Below are positions 24,821-33,187 of a stretch of DNA of 64,000 nt, piece by piece (positions within the stretch are counted from its first letter, which is position 1; each line of letters starts with the position of its first letter). Below the pieces are notes generated by a model, which worked only from the letters and a program-made list of their open reading frames with translations, had not been told where the DNA came from and ran no database searches. This DNA is from an uncultured Lachnospiraceae bacterium. Its GTDB lineage: Bacteria > Bacillota > Clostridia > Lachnospirales > Lachnospiraceae. The stretch spans positions 1-64,000 of the forward strand of contig CAMBLG010000013.1 in the NCBI GenBank assembly GCA_945868435.1, written 5' to 3'. Position numbers and translations under genes: made by a program.

Positions 24821-25581
24821 GCTCTTCTCCCTCCTACTTCGGACATCGGGATCATATATATGCTGCGCTTTAATCCCGGACAGGCCAGATTGCTGTGATA
24901 ACAGGTTCCATAATCGGTGATATATGTGATGGATGTGGTTGAATTTTTTGCCACGCAGTCGGAACATGCGTAGTATATATGTCCATCTTTGTTTCGCAGC
25001 GCTGAAACCGATCCAATATCAACAGGCTGAATACTGAGATCAAGATAAGAGCAATCACGGCAACAATGGTATACACTTCCATTTTTTGTCACATAAACGT
25101 AATCCTCCAGCACCTCATTGTCTCTGTCTCCCGTCCATTTCCGGCTGCTGCTGGTCTGAGAGATGGCAATGCCCCGATCTCCAAAAAAGTTAATTGGTAA
25201 TTTAATATAATAGTCCGCCTTTAGATTTACCTCGTTTTCAGACACATCCGATCGTAAAATCGAAATTCCCCAGCCCCCTCCCGCCACATATTGGTCGATA
25301 TACTCATACTGCTTGAGTTCTGTTCGGAAATAGGTCTCGGCCCACGCATGTAAGGCTGCGGAGGATTCCACAGTACTGGCTGCACATGCGGTTTTCCTGC
25401 TGGCATAACAGAGAGCCTCCTGCACGCCTGTCTGAATTTGCAGCACACGGAAGAAAAAAAGGATTGCCACAAAAAATCCAGCCATCATAGGCAATATAAC
25501 CGCAGCCTCCAACGTATACGAACCTTTATGACAGGTGCATGAGTATGCCCCTTTGCAATGAGTATTGGGAGTATTTACCAT
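24787..25581 (-). CDS. TadE-like pseudopilin with Cys-rich C-terminal repeats
   Basis: A 264-residue protein from the ATG at 25581, which overlaps the stop of the 64-codon frame upstream (ATGGTAA). A longer frame from 25698 has a poor ribosome site and an unlikely N-terminus. The pilin-like start GSYTLEAAVILPMMAGFFVA is at about residue 20. The C-terminal third has two Cys modules: YHCCRDCSYL...YYACSDC and CYHSNLACPGL...RACSKC, each with paired Cys spaced like small zinc ribbons or disulfide loops. This would face the cell exterior or the assembly base. Role in the Flp pilus is inferred from context. Confidence 0.75.
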   Translation of the reverse strand: MVNTPNTHCKGAYSCTCHKGSYTLEAAVILPMMAGFFVAILFFFRVLQIQTGVQEALCYASRKTACAASTVESSAALHAWAETYFRTELKQYEYIDQYVAGGGWGISILRSDVSENEVNLKADYYIKLPINFFGDRGIAISQTSSSRKWTGDRDNEVLEDYVYVTKNGSVYHCCRDCSYLDLSIQPVDIGSVSALRNKDGHIYYACSDCVAKNSTTSITYITDYGTCYHSNLACPGLKRSIYMIPMSEVGGRRACSKCGNQSSQ

Positions 25582-25769
25582 AGGGGATTTATTGTCGTAC
25601 CTTTGCCATGTATCTTGTCTATCTGTCTGTTTGCGTGCATAATCTGGGAGAAATTGCGTTTGATCAAATTGTATAGACCTTTCATTGCCAAGAGACATAC
25701 TCCTACACCTGCCTTTCCGATTGCTTCAAATAATAATAGAAATAATTCTTTTTGCTGCACGGTACACAT
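25575..25769 (-). CDS. Possible 64-residue protein coupled to the TadE-like gene
   Basis: From ATG at 25769 this frame encodes 64 residues with an amphipathic hydrophobic helix (LLLFEAIGKAGVGVCLLAMKGLYNLI) and a basic tail. It starts 8 bases after the DUF5702 stop and ends in TGG TAA overlapping the TadE-like ATG. An AGAGGA site lies about 14 bases before ATG, which is long. The spacing and coupling suggest a real gene; the alternative is that TadE starts further upstream at 25698. Confidence 0.45.
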   Translation of the reverse strand: MCTVQQKELFLLLFEAIGKAGVGVCLLAMKGLYNLIKRNFSQIMHANRQIDKIHGKGTTINPLW

Positions 25770-25776
25770 CGTATCA

Positions 25777-27348
25777 CTATGTGTCCTCTCTCCATTGGGA
25801 CAAATAGCTGTACTGTGACGTCCTCTGTATCCCAATTCGCTCCGGCTTAGCCTCCACAAGAGTCACATATCCCCAGAACACCGGCACATACTCATAGGTT
25901 ACATTCACCTTCGTCTCACAGATCAGGCAATCCATACGAAATCCTTCATACCCTTCCACCCTGCGGATCGTAGCCTCCTGCACATCCATAGCACGCTTGG
26001 AAAGCGTTTCTGCACGATGAAAAAAGAGCAGCATTCCCAAGTAATCTTCATAGGAACTTCCCGTCTTTGTGCTTTTCGCCGTACACCACCCGGATAGCAG
26101 AGTCGGAATCGCATCCAAGTCTGAAGTCCATTCCACATCGCTTTTTACCATCGGAATCTTTCCTCCCTGCAATAGTGTGCGCATATCAAGAATGCTCTCG
26201 GCATATGCCCACGCCGCAAGAATCCCGTATTTCACCGCTTCTATAATAGCAGGATTGACAGTAGCACCTGCCAATAATGTTGCCAACGCCAGCGCCTCCG
26301 CCTGCTTCTCCCCGGAAGCCATCAGACTGGCAAAATTTAAGGCTTCTCTCATTGCCAGGATCTCATGAACCGCAATCTTTAAGTTCTCATCATCTTTGCT
26401 CTTTCCCCCAATCAGGTATTCCAATTCATAGTTGAGCCCACGGTCTGTTTCTCCATCCGTATAACTGCTCAAGTAATGAACCAGATACTGATGAAACAAG
26501 ACCTGATCATACCAGCTATCGTCCTGCCGCAGGCTCCCTGTTCCCTGCTCCAGCTTTCGATGTGATACCACACGCTCCAAATTCATTTGGGATCCTGAAA
26601 CACGAGCTGTCTCCGGCAATACCAACGAGAGGATTCCTGTCTTCTGTGTTTCCACCACCGTCGTCAGTACATTTTGCTGATCACTATCTTGGGTATTTCC
26701 CTGTTCAGTCTCCTTTAAGGAAGCGCCAGCTCCGGCTTTCTTTAACGTATACCGGCTCTCTGTATTCTCATCGCTCTCATCCAACGACTCCAATGCGTCC
26801 AAAGCGCCATTTATGGACGCTTCTCCATCTCCATATTCGTCTTTGGAATCCTTTACCGATTCATAATTGTTATATACCGTCTGTGCCATTTCATAGGTCA
26901 GGTTATGTTTCATGTAGGCTGTAACTGCTGCCTGAAACACTTTTCCCTCCTGGTCCGTCATTAGAAGATACTCTGAGAACTCTACATCCACAATATCAGC
27001 CGTCAATAGACTTACTCCATCCGGTATAAGATGATTCTCTGAACCTCCCATATTAACCTTGCTTCGCTTACGGAACATGGCCTCCCGATTAGCCAGGGAG
27101 AACTGACCGCTGCCATCTGCAGCGGTCACTCCGAGAATATGGTAATTCTCCCACAAAGGTGAAACATATTCTGCAAACATGGACTCCGTAACCGAATCCG
27201 TATTCATTTTCAATACCTTATAGAATTCGATATTCCTCGCCGACTCCAGCAGAATAAAAATAAGCTGAGCTACCAGCATAATGGAAAGCGCCGCAAACAC
27301 AGTAATGCTTCCCTTTCGCCTTTTCGTGTTCCTACACCTCCCCTGCAC
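25777..27348 (-). CDS. DUF5702 / TadG-like pilus-associated protein
   Basis: A 523-residue protein of the DUF5702 type from Clostridial Tad loci. After a basic N-terminus, KGSITVFAALSIMLVAQLIF is the conserved pilin-like membrane segment. The large exported part contains coiled-coil stretches and a Ser/Gln-rich linker (about 200-240). Translation seems to begin at GTG (27348), overlapping the flp stop by 17 bases without a clear ribosome site, so coupling to flp is likely. TadG-like proteins anchor the pilus to the envelope. Confidence 0.8.
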   Translation of the reverse strand: MQGRCRNTKRRKGSITVFAALSIMLVAQLIFILLESARNIEFYKVLKMNTDSVTESMFAEYVSPLWENYHILGVTAADGSGQFSLANREAMFRKRSKVNMGGSENHLIPDGVSLLTADIVDVEFSEYLLMTDQEGKVFQAAVTAYMKHNLTYEMAQTVYNNYESVKDSKDEYGDGEASINGALDALESLDESDENTESRYTLKKAGAGASLKETEQGNTQDSDQQNVLTTVVETQKTGILSLVLPETARVSGSQMNLERVVSHRKLEQGTGSLRQDDSWYDQVLFHQYLVHYLSSYTDGETDRGLNYELEYLIGGKSKDDENLKIAVHEILAMREALNFASLMASGEKQAEALALATLLAGATVNPAIIEAVKYGILAAWAYAESILDMRTLLQGGKIPMVKSDVEWTSDLDAIPTLLSGWCTAKSTKTGSSYEDYLGMLLFFHRAETLSKRAMDVQEATIRRVEGYEGFRMDCLICETKVNVTYEYVPVFWGYVTLVEAKPERIGIQRTSQYSYLSQWREDT

Positions 27349-27499
27349 GGCTCTTAATCGTATCGAAGATATCGGATACCAGTGTCGTCAATCTGTTCTT
27401 GAAAATCAGAACTAAACCGATCAAAACCACTACAATCAGTATCATCTCTACAACCCCGATTCCATCCTCATCCAAAAGAAAATTCTTAAATCCTAACAT
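27332..27499 (-). CDS. flp: Flp-type pilin, 55 residues
   Basis: MLGFKNFLLDEDGIGVVEM followed by an Ile/Val/Leu-rich helix and a short basic/polar end: the length and the DGxGVVE motif (with the Glu required for assembly) are those of Flp1/type IVb pilins. AGGAGGAAAAATT precedes ATG. The likely cleavage by an A24 peptidase is after Gly in the DGIG region. It is the main subunit candidate of the Tad pilus, placed between tadC and the DUF5702 gene. Confidence 0.85.
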   Translation of the reverse strand: MLGFKNFLLDEDGIGVVEMILIVVVLIGLVLIFKNRLTTLVSDIFDTIKSRAGEV

Positions 27500-27511
27500 A
27501 ATTTTTCCTCC

Positions 27512-28744
27512 TTATGCATTAAATGACTGTATTGCAGGAACCATAATAATTGCAATTACGATTCCGAGCATCAATATGAGAGGCAAAAGCATTTTCGTTC
27601 CTGCTTCCTCCCCAAGCTTCCGGGCCATCGCCCTTCTCTCCTCCAGGGCAGTCTCCGCTTCCTGCTCCAGAAGCTGACACAACCCCCGGCTCCCGGTCTG
27701 TACGTTCTGTACCAGAATTCTCACCAGACGCTGATATGCCCCCAAACCGGTCCTTTCGCCAAATTTCTGATAGGAGATTCGCTCGCTTTCTCCATCCTGA
27801 ATCTCATGGGCGGTAATTAACATCTCCTCATAAATGTGACGTTTTGGCAATTTGATTTTATCCCTCTTATCAGAATATCGAGCGGCTATTCTATTCCATG
27901 CCTGCTTTAAAGTCATCCCAGAGCCCAGTAAAATCAACAGTTTATTGACAACCTCCGCATAATCCAGCATCATCTCTTCCCTTCGCAGCCGCTCCTGTTC
28001 TCTGGCTCTCTCCAGAAGAACAAAACGCAAAAGAATCACAATGACTATCTCCAGAAAAAGAACTTTAAAAACCAGATGCTCTCTGGCCTGATCCCAGCTC
28101 ACCGTATAGCCGTCCACCTGCTCCGGCAAATGCAGGTAGGTGCTCCCTTCCTTCTCCTGTTCCAGATTGATGGCCTCCTGCACATGTTGCAAAAGAGTCT
28201 CCTCCGCAGACTTCTCTCGAGGAAACACTCGAAAATAAAAGGAATAATTCTCCTCGTATTTTCCCAACGACAGCTCCACGGTTGCCTGTACCGGAATTCC
28301 CTCCTTTTCCGATTCTTCTGCGTGAATCTGACCATCGATATCCACCACGGAATAATTGTCCAGCATCCAATCCGCCTCTACCAGTCCCCCCACATAGGTT
28401 TCCTTCATACAGACATTTTGCGTCACGTGATTCGAATCTTCGCCCTCCGAATAAAAGCTCGCCTCAATCTCCTCTTTTGCTTTGTCAAACTGCACGGTTG
28501 CTTCTTTCCAGGTCAATCGTTGTTCATCAACCTCCAGAGAATACGGATATTGATCTACGATGCCCTCTATATCGAGCTCCAGTTCCACATGATCGGTTCC
28601 ATCTCCCGGTTCCCCCCGCAGAATACGGTTCTGCTCGTCCAATTTCCGATCGGTGGACTCCACATACCAAGCCATCGCAAGGAACAATACACATATGACC
28701 AACACCTCAATGATTTGCTTTTTCCTCAATCGAACATCTTTCAT
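27512..28744 (-). CDS. tadC: TadC-like type II secretion F-domain protein with extracytoplasmic region
   Basis: A 410-residue inner-membrane protein; the ATG at 28744 follows GGGGAAGG. One membrane helix at 15-35 is followed by an extracytoplasmic-like domain of about 190 residues, a second membrane helix at about 230-250, then a cytosolic GspF-like region (LLGSGMTLKQAWNRIA, ERTGLGAYQRL, QNVQTGSRGL) and a final helix. The large N-terminal domain is an addition to the usual TadC of about 290 residues. TadB and TadC form the membrane platform for pilus extension. Confidence 0.8.
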   Translation of the reverse strand: MKDVRLRKKQIIEVLVICVLFLAMAWYVESTDRKLDEQNRILRGEPGDGTDHVELELDIEGIVDQYPYSLEVDEQRLTWKEATVQFDKAKEEIEASFYSEGEDSNHVTQNVCMKETYVGGLVEADWMLDNYSVVDIDGQIHAEESEKEGIPVQATVELSLGKYEENYSFYFRVFPREKSAEETLLQHVQEAINLEQEKEGSTYLHLPEQVDGYTVSWDQAREHLVFKVLFLEIVIVILLRFVLLERAREQERLRREEMMLDYAEVVNKLLILLGSGMTLKQAWNRIAARYSDKRDKIKLPKRHIYEEMLITAHEIQDGESERISYQKFGERTGLGAYQRLVRILVQNVQTGSRGLCQLLEQEAETALEERRAMARKLGEEAGTKMLLPLILMLGIVIAIIMVPAIQSFNA

Positions 28745-28812
28745 ACCTTCCCCTTCCATTATCTTGAGCGGCATTCCTTGCTGTATTACCCCATCGCAAG
28801 CAGAAAACCCTA

Positions 28813-29550
28813 TTACATTCGAATCCGCAAAATCTTCTCTGCAAAGGTCAGCGCTCCCCCATAAGCAATCAGGCAGCCGCTCATAAAAAGAATACCTGTT
28901 GGATTCCGATACAGAACATCCAAGAAACCGACAGATGTCACCTTCAGATACGCGAGAATCAACATTGGCATCGCATTCATTATCTTCTGCTCCAACCGCT
29001 TGGATGCGACCAGCACCTGGATTTCCCGCTCGGTGTCATACCGGGCACGAATGTGGTTAGCGGTTCCCTCCATTATAGTCACAAAATTGCCACCACTTCT
29101 TTTTGCGAAAGCAAACACTTCCGCAAAACTGGCAATATCCGGATTTCCGGAGCGTTCCGCAAGATTTTCCAACAGTTTTTCAAGGGGAATATTCAGATTG
29201 ACCGAATGATTGATTTCCGACAGTTCACGTCCCATGAGGGAATCCTCTCCATACAGAGACGCAATCTCTTTTCCAGCCTCCCGCCACGCATTTTCCATGG
29301 AATAGCCTGCCAGCAAAGACGCGCTGACGGTACGGAGCACATCTAAGAATTGCTTTGCCAGCTGATCCTGCACGCGCTCTCTCCCTGCTGCCTCATACCT
29401 TTTCATCAGGATGATGTACAGAACAGGGAACAGCAGCATACCCCAACCGCTGTCATAAAACAAATACGCAATGCATGCGGAAAGCCCAGCTGCCATACCT
29501 AAGCACCTCAAATGCTCTTTCGGCGTCAGTTTATAGATTTGATAGTTCAT
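28813..29550 (-). CDS. tadB: TadB-like platform protein
   Basis: A 245-residue type II secretion F-domain protein with membrane helices at about 15-50, 190-210 and 215-235, and a cytosolic helical bundle (FLDVLRTVSASLLAGYSMENAWREA, ANHIRARYDTEREIQVLVASKRLEQKIM), as in TadB. It starts 20 bases inside tadA, so the genes are coupled. It should bind the TadA ATPase. Confidence 0.87.
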   Translation of the reverse strand: MNYQIYKLTPKEHLRCLGMAAGLSACIAYLFYDSGWGMLLFPVLYIILMKRYEAAGRERVQDQLAKQFLDVLRTVSASLLAGYSMENAWREAGKEIASLYGEDSLMGRELSEINHSVNLNIPLEKLLENLAERSGNPDIASFAEVFAFAKRSGGNFVTIMEGTANHIRARYDTEREIQVLVASKRLEQKIMNAMPMLILAYLKVTSVGFLDVLYRNPTGILFMSGCLIAYGGALTFAEKILRIRM

Positions 29551-30742
29551 GCGTACCCCCTATCTGTGCGAGCTTATCTGTGTGATGGAGCCTTCCCTTC
29601 TCCTCCAGACTCCATCCACAAGCACCCTGCTCCAATTCGTACAGTGTATGCAGCTTCAACTCTCCTTCTTCTATGCCGTCCAGTTCAGCAATTTCCAAAA
29701 CTCTGCGGCTTTTGTCCCGAAGTCTTCCCAGATGCACAATGATATCAATCCCGGAGGCAATCTGCTGACGAATAGCCGCAAGTGGAAGGTCCATCCCCAT
29801 AAGGACCATCATCTCAAGACGGCTCAAAATATCGCGGCAGGAATTGCCATGGGCGGTAGACAGTCCCCCGTCGTGTCCGGTATTTAGAGCCTGAAGCATA
29901 TCAAAGGTCTCCGCCCCCCGGCATTCCCCCACAATAATCCGATCCGGCCGCATGCGCAGCGCTGTCCGGATCAGATCACGAATCGTGATTGGCATAACGC
30001 CCTCCATGTTGGCATTTCGGGTTTCAAGACGCACCAGATTCTTCACTCCCTGTATCTGCAGTTCTGCGGAATCTTCTATTGTAATGACTCGCTCATCCTC
30101 CGGGATATATTGAGACAGGGCATTCAGAAACGTAGTCTTGCCGGAGCTGGTTCCCCCGGAGATCAGGATGCTGTACCTCGCTTTGACCAGCCGCTTCAAC
30201 AGTTCTGCTGCCTCCCTGCTGATGGCTTCCCGAGCAATCAGAGTCTCCATGTCCAGCGGATGCTGCGGAAATTTACGGATAGTAATAACCGAGCCCTCCA
30301 AGGATATGGGGGACAGCACGATATTGACTCGGGACCCATCAGACAGCCTCGTATCCACAATGGGATTGGACAAATTAACCACCCGGTTATGACTGCCTAC
30401 TATCTGTTGGATCACATCCTGCATTTTTTCTTCGCTGGTGAAGCTCTGAGTCCAGACCTGTACCCGTCCGTCCTTCTCATAAAAGATATGACCGGGTCCA
30501 TTTACCATAATCTCCGACACCTCGGGATCATCCACCAGTTCCTGCAACACATCCAGTTTACGCAGAGAATTGAATACCTGCTGCTCGATGCGGACCCGGT
30601 CATGAATAGACATCGTCCTCCCTCGCAGTGTCTGGGAAGCGACTTCTCCAATCAGCTCACCAATCTCCTCGTCACTGACATCCCTGGACAAATCCATACG
30701 GTTCAATACCTGTTCACGAATCTGTGCACTGTAATCATCCAC
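29531..30742 (-). CDS. tadA: TadA/CpaF secretion ATPase
   Basis: A 403-residue hexameric ATPase for Flp pilus assembly. Walker A GGTSSGKTT at 195-203, VITIEDSAELQIQ (Asp box), MRPDRIIVGECRGAE (Walker B) and the HGNS histidine box are intact; the N-terminal region has the CpaF helical domain. Its ATG overlaps the tadZ stop by 8 bases. Confidence 0.95.
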   Translation of the reverse strand: MDDYSAQIREQVLNRMDLSRDVSDEEIGELIGEVASQTLRGRTMSIHDRVRIEQQVFNSLRKLDVLQELVDDPEVSEIMVNGPGHIFYEKDGRVQVWTQSFTSEEKMQDVIQQIVGSHNRVVNLSNPIVDTRLSDGSRVNIVLSPISLEGSVITIRKFPQHPLDMETLIAREAISREAAELLKRLVKARYSILISGGTSSGKTTFLNALSQYIPEDERVITIEDSAELQIQGVKNLVRLETRNANMEGVMPITIRDLIRTALRMRPDRIIVGECRGAETFDMLQALNTGHDGGLSTAHGNSCRDILSRLEMMVLMGMDLPLAAIRQQIASGIDIIVHLGRLRDKSRRVLEIAELDGIEEGELKLHTLYELEQGACGWSLEEKGRLHHTDKLAQIGGTHELSNL

Positions 30743-31769
30743 AGCTCATCACCTCTGGCATCATCCTGCGTATGCTGTCTCCCATGTCATTCCATTTCCA
30801 CTGCTCCACCAGCCGTTCACAGGAGATGACAGGACCTGTCGCAACCGGAATCGCGATCTCCTGCATCCAGTCCAAAGACTGTGGAAGTCCATGCTTTTGA
30901 AGCTCCTCCTCAAATTCCTTCTGCCGCCACTTCCCAAGCCCGCCTCGATTTTTCAAAAGGTATAGGGTCTGACAAGCCTCCAGCATCTCAAAAAAACCGG
31001 CAAACCGGGATCCAAGATTTAAAATCACCGTATGGTAGCCCATCTCCTTCGACAGAACACGAATCAATTGCTGATAAGTAGCGGCACTTGTCTCGCAGAG
31101 ACACTCTGTATTCCCTGCGGGATACACATAGTCCAGCCGATCCATATGACCGACACATGCCATCATACGGTTCAGGGAAAACTTGCCGCCTTCCAGCATC
31201 ACTAGAAGCTCCTCCAGTCCGGTTCCAGAACAATCGCCTGCTACCTGGGATAATCCACTGTTTTCCTGCAGATCCAAAAGCAAAACTTTCTCCTGTTCAC
31301 TGAGAATCGAAGCAAGCGTCATTGCAAGCGGAAGCTGGTACTCATTCTCCGACAGCGAATACACCGCTATCGTCCTTGCCCTTGCCGGCAGGCTCCCGTT
31401 CTGGGTTACATTGCGAATCTCTTCCCCTATGTGCTTCATGATTTCATCTACAATCTTATTCACTTCCTGATATTTTTCCACCAGATATACACCCCCTTTC
31501 TCCTCAAACGACCCCATTTCCTCCGAATCAAACAAAGCCACCACCGGACATGGAGGCTTTTCACTCCAATCAGCTCCCCCCTCCATCTCACATAGATCTT
31601 GCGCCTCCAGAAGCGCCACATCCACATCCCTTATTGCTTCCCACAACATCGAAAGTTCTGTAAACATATGCAATTCCAGCTGGTTTCTATAGTGTTTGAC
31701 CAGACAGTTGACAAACCGGTCGGAAAATTCGCGGTCTGCAATGCACACGCCCAATCGAACCCGCTTCAT
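30735..31769 (-). CDS. tadZ: TadZ/CpaE-like pilus positioning protein
   Basis: A 344-residue protein: an N-terminal receiver-like domain (VDVALLEAQDL, about 1-110) and a ParA-like domain from about 130 (RTIAVYSLSENEYQLPLAMTLA in place of KGGxGKT, VLLLDLQENSGLSQVAG). The Walker A lysines are missing, as in many TadZ proteins, so it may bind nucleotide weakly or not at all. TadZ places the pilus machine at a site in the cell. AAAGGAGGAGGA precedes ATG. Confidence 0.8.
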   Translation of the reverse strand: MKRVRLGVCIADREFSDRFVNCLVKHYRNQLELHMFTELSMLWEAIRDVDVALLEAQDLCEMEGGADWSEKPPCPVVALFDSEEMGSFEEKGGVYLVEKYQEVNKIVDEIMKHIGEEIRNVTQNGSLPARARTIAVYSLSENEYQLPLAMTLASILSEQEKVLLLDLQENSGLSQVAGDCSGTGLEELLVMLEGGKFSLNRMMACVGHMDRLDYVYPAGNTECLCETSAATYQQLIRVLSKEMGYHTVILNLGSRFAGFFEMLEACQTLYLLKNRGGLGKWRQKEFEEELQKHGLPQSLDWMQEIAIPVATGPVISCERLVEQWKWNDMGDSIRRMMPEVMSCG

Positions 31770-31813
31770 GTATCCTCCTCCTTTTTACACGTTAACCCAT
31801 GCACAATTTGCAA

Positions 31814-32329
31814 TCAGCAGACGCTTTTTGCGATTACCAGACCAACCAGTATCGCAACGGAAAAATGCATTACATTTTTGTTCTCCCCCTCTCTAGGGTA
31901 TGCGTGTATATTTCCCTGAAGCAGTTCCTGTATATACAATCCCGCCCTCCGCAGATTTGTATCCAGGCTGCGTTGATACAATAATTTAATCAGCGAAAAC
32001 ACAGCGCCAACACCAAAAGCCGCCAACATACAGTTGATTAACGTATTCAAATTTGTAAATCCACCTATTACGGAAAAAAGCTTGATATCTCCGGCTCCCA
32101 GCACGCCGAGAAGATACAAAAGATATAACACGATAACCGGAAAGAATATATTCCCAAGAATATATAAGATCTGTGGTGCCCGCCCAAGAATAATTCCAAA
32201 CACCAACGATAACACGAGTCCAGCGAGGATTAGCCGGTTACTAATCTTCATAGACTGTAAATCCTGAACCACTGCCATGATTACGATCGTGTACAGGGTC
32301 AGCTCCGATGCCATACGCACCGCGTTCAA
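31814..32329 (-). CDS. tadV: A24 prepilin peptidase (TadV/CpaA), first gene of the pilus operon
   Basis: A 171-residue membrane protease. Translation starts at TTG (32329) after AGAGGTGATG. Catalytic aspartates are in VVQDLQSMKISN and GVLGAGDIKLFS; about six hydrophobic segments follow the TadV pattern. It would cleave the Flp prepilin and pseudopilins. It lies right behind the strong promoter at 32359-32387, so it is first of the tad transcript. Confidence 0.9.
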   Translation of the reverse strand: MNAVRMASELTLYTIVIMAVVQDLQSMKISNRLILAGLVLSLVFGIILGRAPQILYILGNIFFPVIVLYLLYLLGVLGAGDIKLFSVIGGFTNLNTLINCMLAAFGVGAVFSLIKLLYQRSLDTNLRRAGLYIQELLQGNIHAYPREGENKNVMHFSVAILVGLVIAKSVC

Positions 32330-32358
32330 TATGCATCACCTCTTTTGTTGTGAATCGA

Positions 32359-32387
32359 ATTATAGCAACGCACTTTTTATTTGTCAA
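32359..32387 (-). promoter_or_regulatory. Strong sigma-A promoter for the tad operon
   Basis: Minus strand TTGACA, 17 bases, TATAAT: both hexamers are perfect. The start of transcription should lie about 25 bases before the tadV-like TTG start, leaving a very short leader. No terminator is visible down to the FHA gene. Confidence 0.9.
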
Positions 32388-32477
32388 GCGCTTTTTTTTG
32401 CAAAAATATGTTGTATAACTTTTCCAATTTTTGCTTATACTTGTAAAAACAGGCTTTGGGAAGGCAGGTGAAACCCC

Positions 32478-32720
32478 GTGAAATTTTTTAAAACTTCTAC
32501 CGAACCGGAAACGGCTGCCGATGGCTACACGGTCCTTTTGAGCGACCTCCGTCAGACCACCGCAGAACTGCACAACGCTTACACAAATCTGGAAAATGTT
32601 GTAGAGCCGGATTTAATTGATTACTACATTTATCAGGCCAAAGCGGTCCAGATGCGCTACAAATTCCTTCTGGAATGCGTAAAAAAATTAGAGGGCTCTC
32701 ACACGAAGAACCCTCTCTGA
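32478..32720 (+). CDS. DUF2508-like small protein
   Basis: An 80-residue helical protein: LSDLRQTTAELHNAYTNLENVVEPDLIDYYIYQAKAVQMRYKFLLE-type heptads with ELIDYYIY fit DUF2508 (YaaL-like), a Firmicute family normally near recR/bofA. It follows a GGAAGG-type ribosome site. Its last 22 bases overlap the 3' end of fliS on the opposite strand. Function unknown. Confidence 0.75.
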   Translation: MKFFKTSTEPETAADGYTVLLSDLRQTTAELHNAYTNLENVVEPDLIDYYIYQAKAVQMRYKFLLECVKKLEGSHTKNPL

Positions 32721-33175
32721 TTATCCAGATCCATATAATTTTCATTCAATGATGCACGTCCGTATGTCATCCCCGCATAAACCTGCTGGGTATTTTGCAT
32801 GATTGGACTGCTGGTGTCCTGTCTGGCGACTTCTATGAAGGAGCCATGCAGGCGCCCCAAGATTTTTTTTGCTTCCAATAGACCATCCAGACGATTCTCA
32901 TACATCGTGCGCGCCAGCTCATTTTTACAGAACACATAAAGTGCATACAGATTATTGGACAGCTCATAGGAAAAATCGAGACTCTGTATCAGCTCGTCCA
33001 ACACCTTTTGCGCTTTGCGGATTCCGGTCTTCATCTCCTCCCGGTCGCCCGCAGCATACGCCTTTTCCGCGTCGTCCAGATAGGCAAACAGTATATCATA
33101 GATAATCACGATCATCTCGCCCGGATTACACTGGCTGAGTCTTCTCGTAAAATCTTTCTTCAAACTACTATCCAT
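32699..33175 (-). CDS. fliS: Flagellar export chaperone FliS
   Basis: A 158-residue four-helix protein that binds flagellin C-termini and prevents early polymerisation. Typical segments are NPGEMIVIIYDILFAYLDDAEKAY, ELIQSLDFSYELSNNLYALYVF and RLHGSFIEVA. It has a C-terminal extension of about 30 residues beyond the usual 125-130. It lies 12 bases downstream of the flagellin gene, on the same transcript. Confidence 0.9.
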   Translation of the reverse strand: MDSSLKKDFTRRLSQCNPGEMIVIIYDILFAYLDDAEKAYAAGDREEMKTGIRKAQKVLDELIQSLDFSYELSNNLYALYVFCKNELARTMYENRLDGLLEAKKILGRLHGSFIEVARQDTSSPIMQNTQQVYAGMTYGRASLNENYMDLDNQRGFFV

Positions 33176-33187
33176 GCCCTACCTCCG

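Noticed and set aside
25582-25698. 39-codon N-terminal extension of the TadE-like protein
   Set aside because: Ribosome site is one base from the ATG, and the extension does not resemble a pilin leader; a coupled shorter start fits better.
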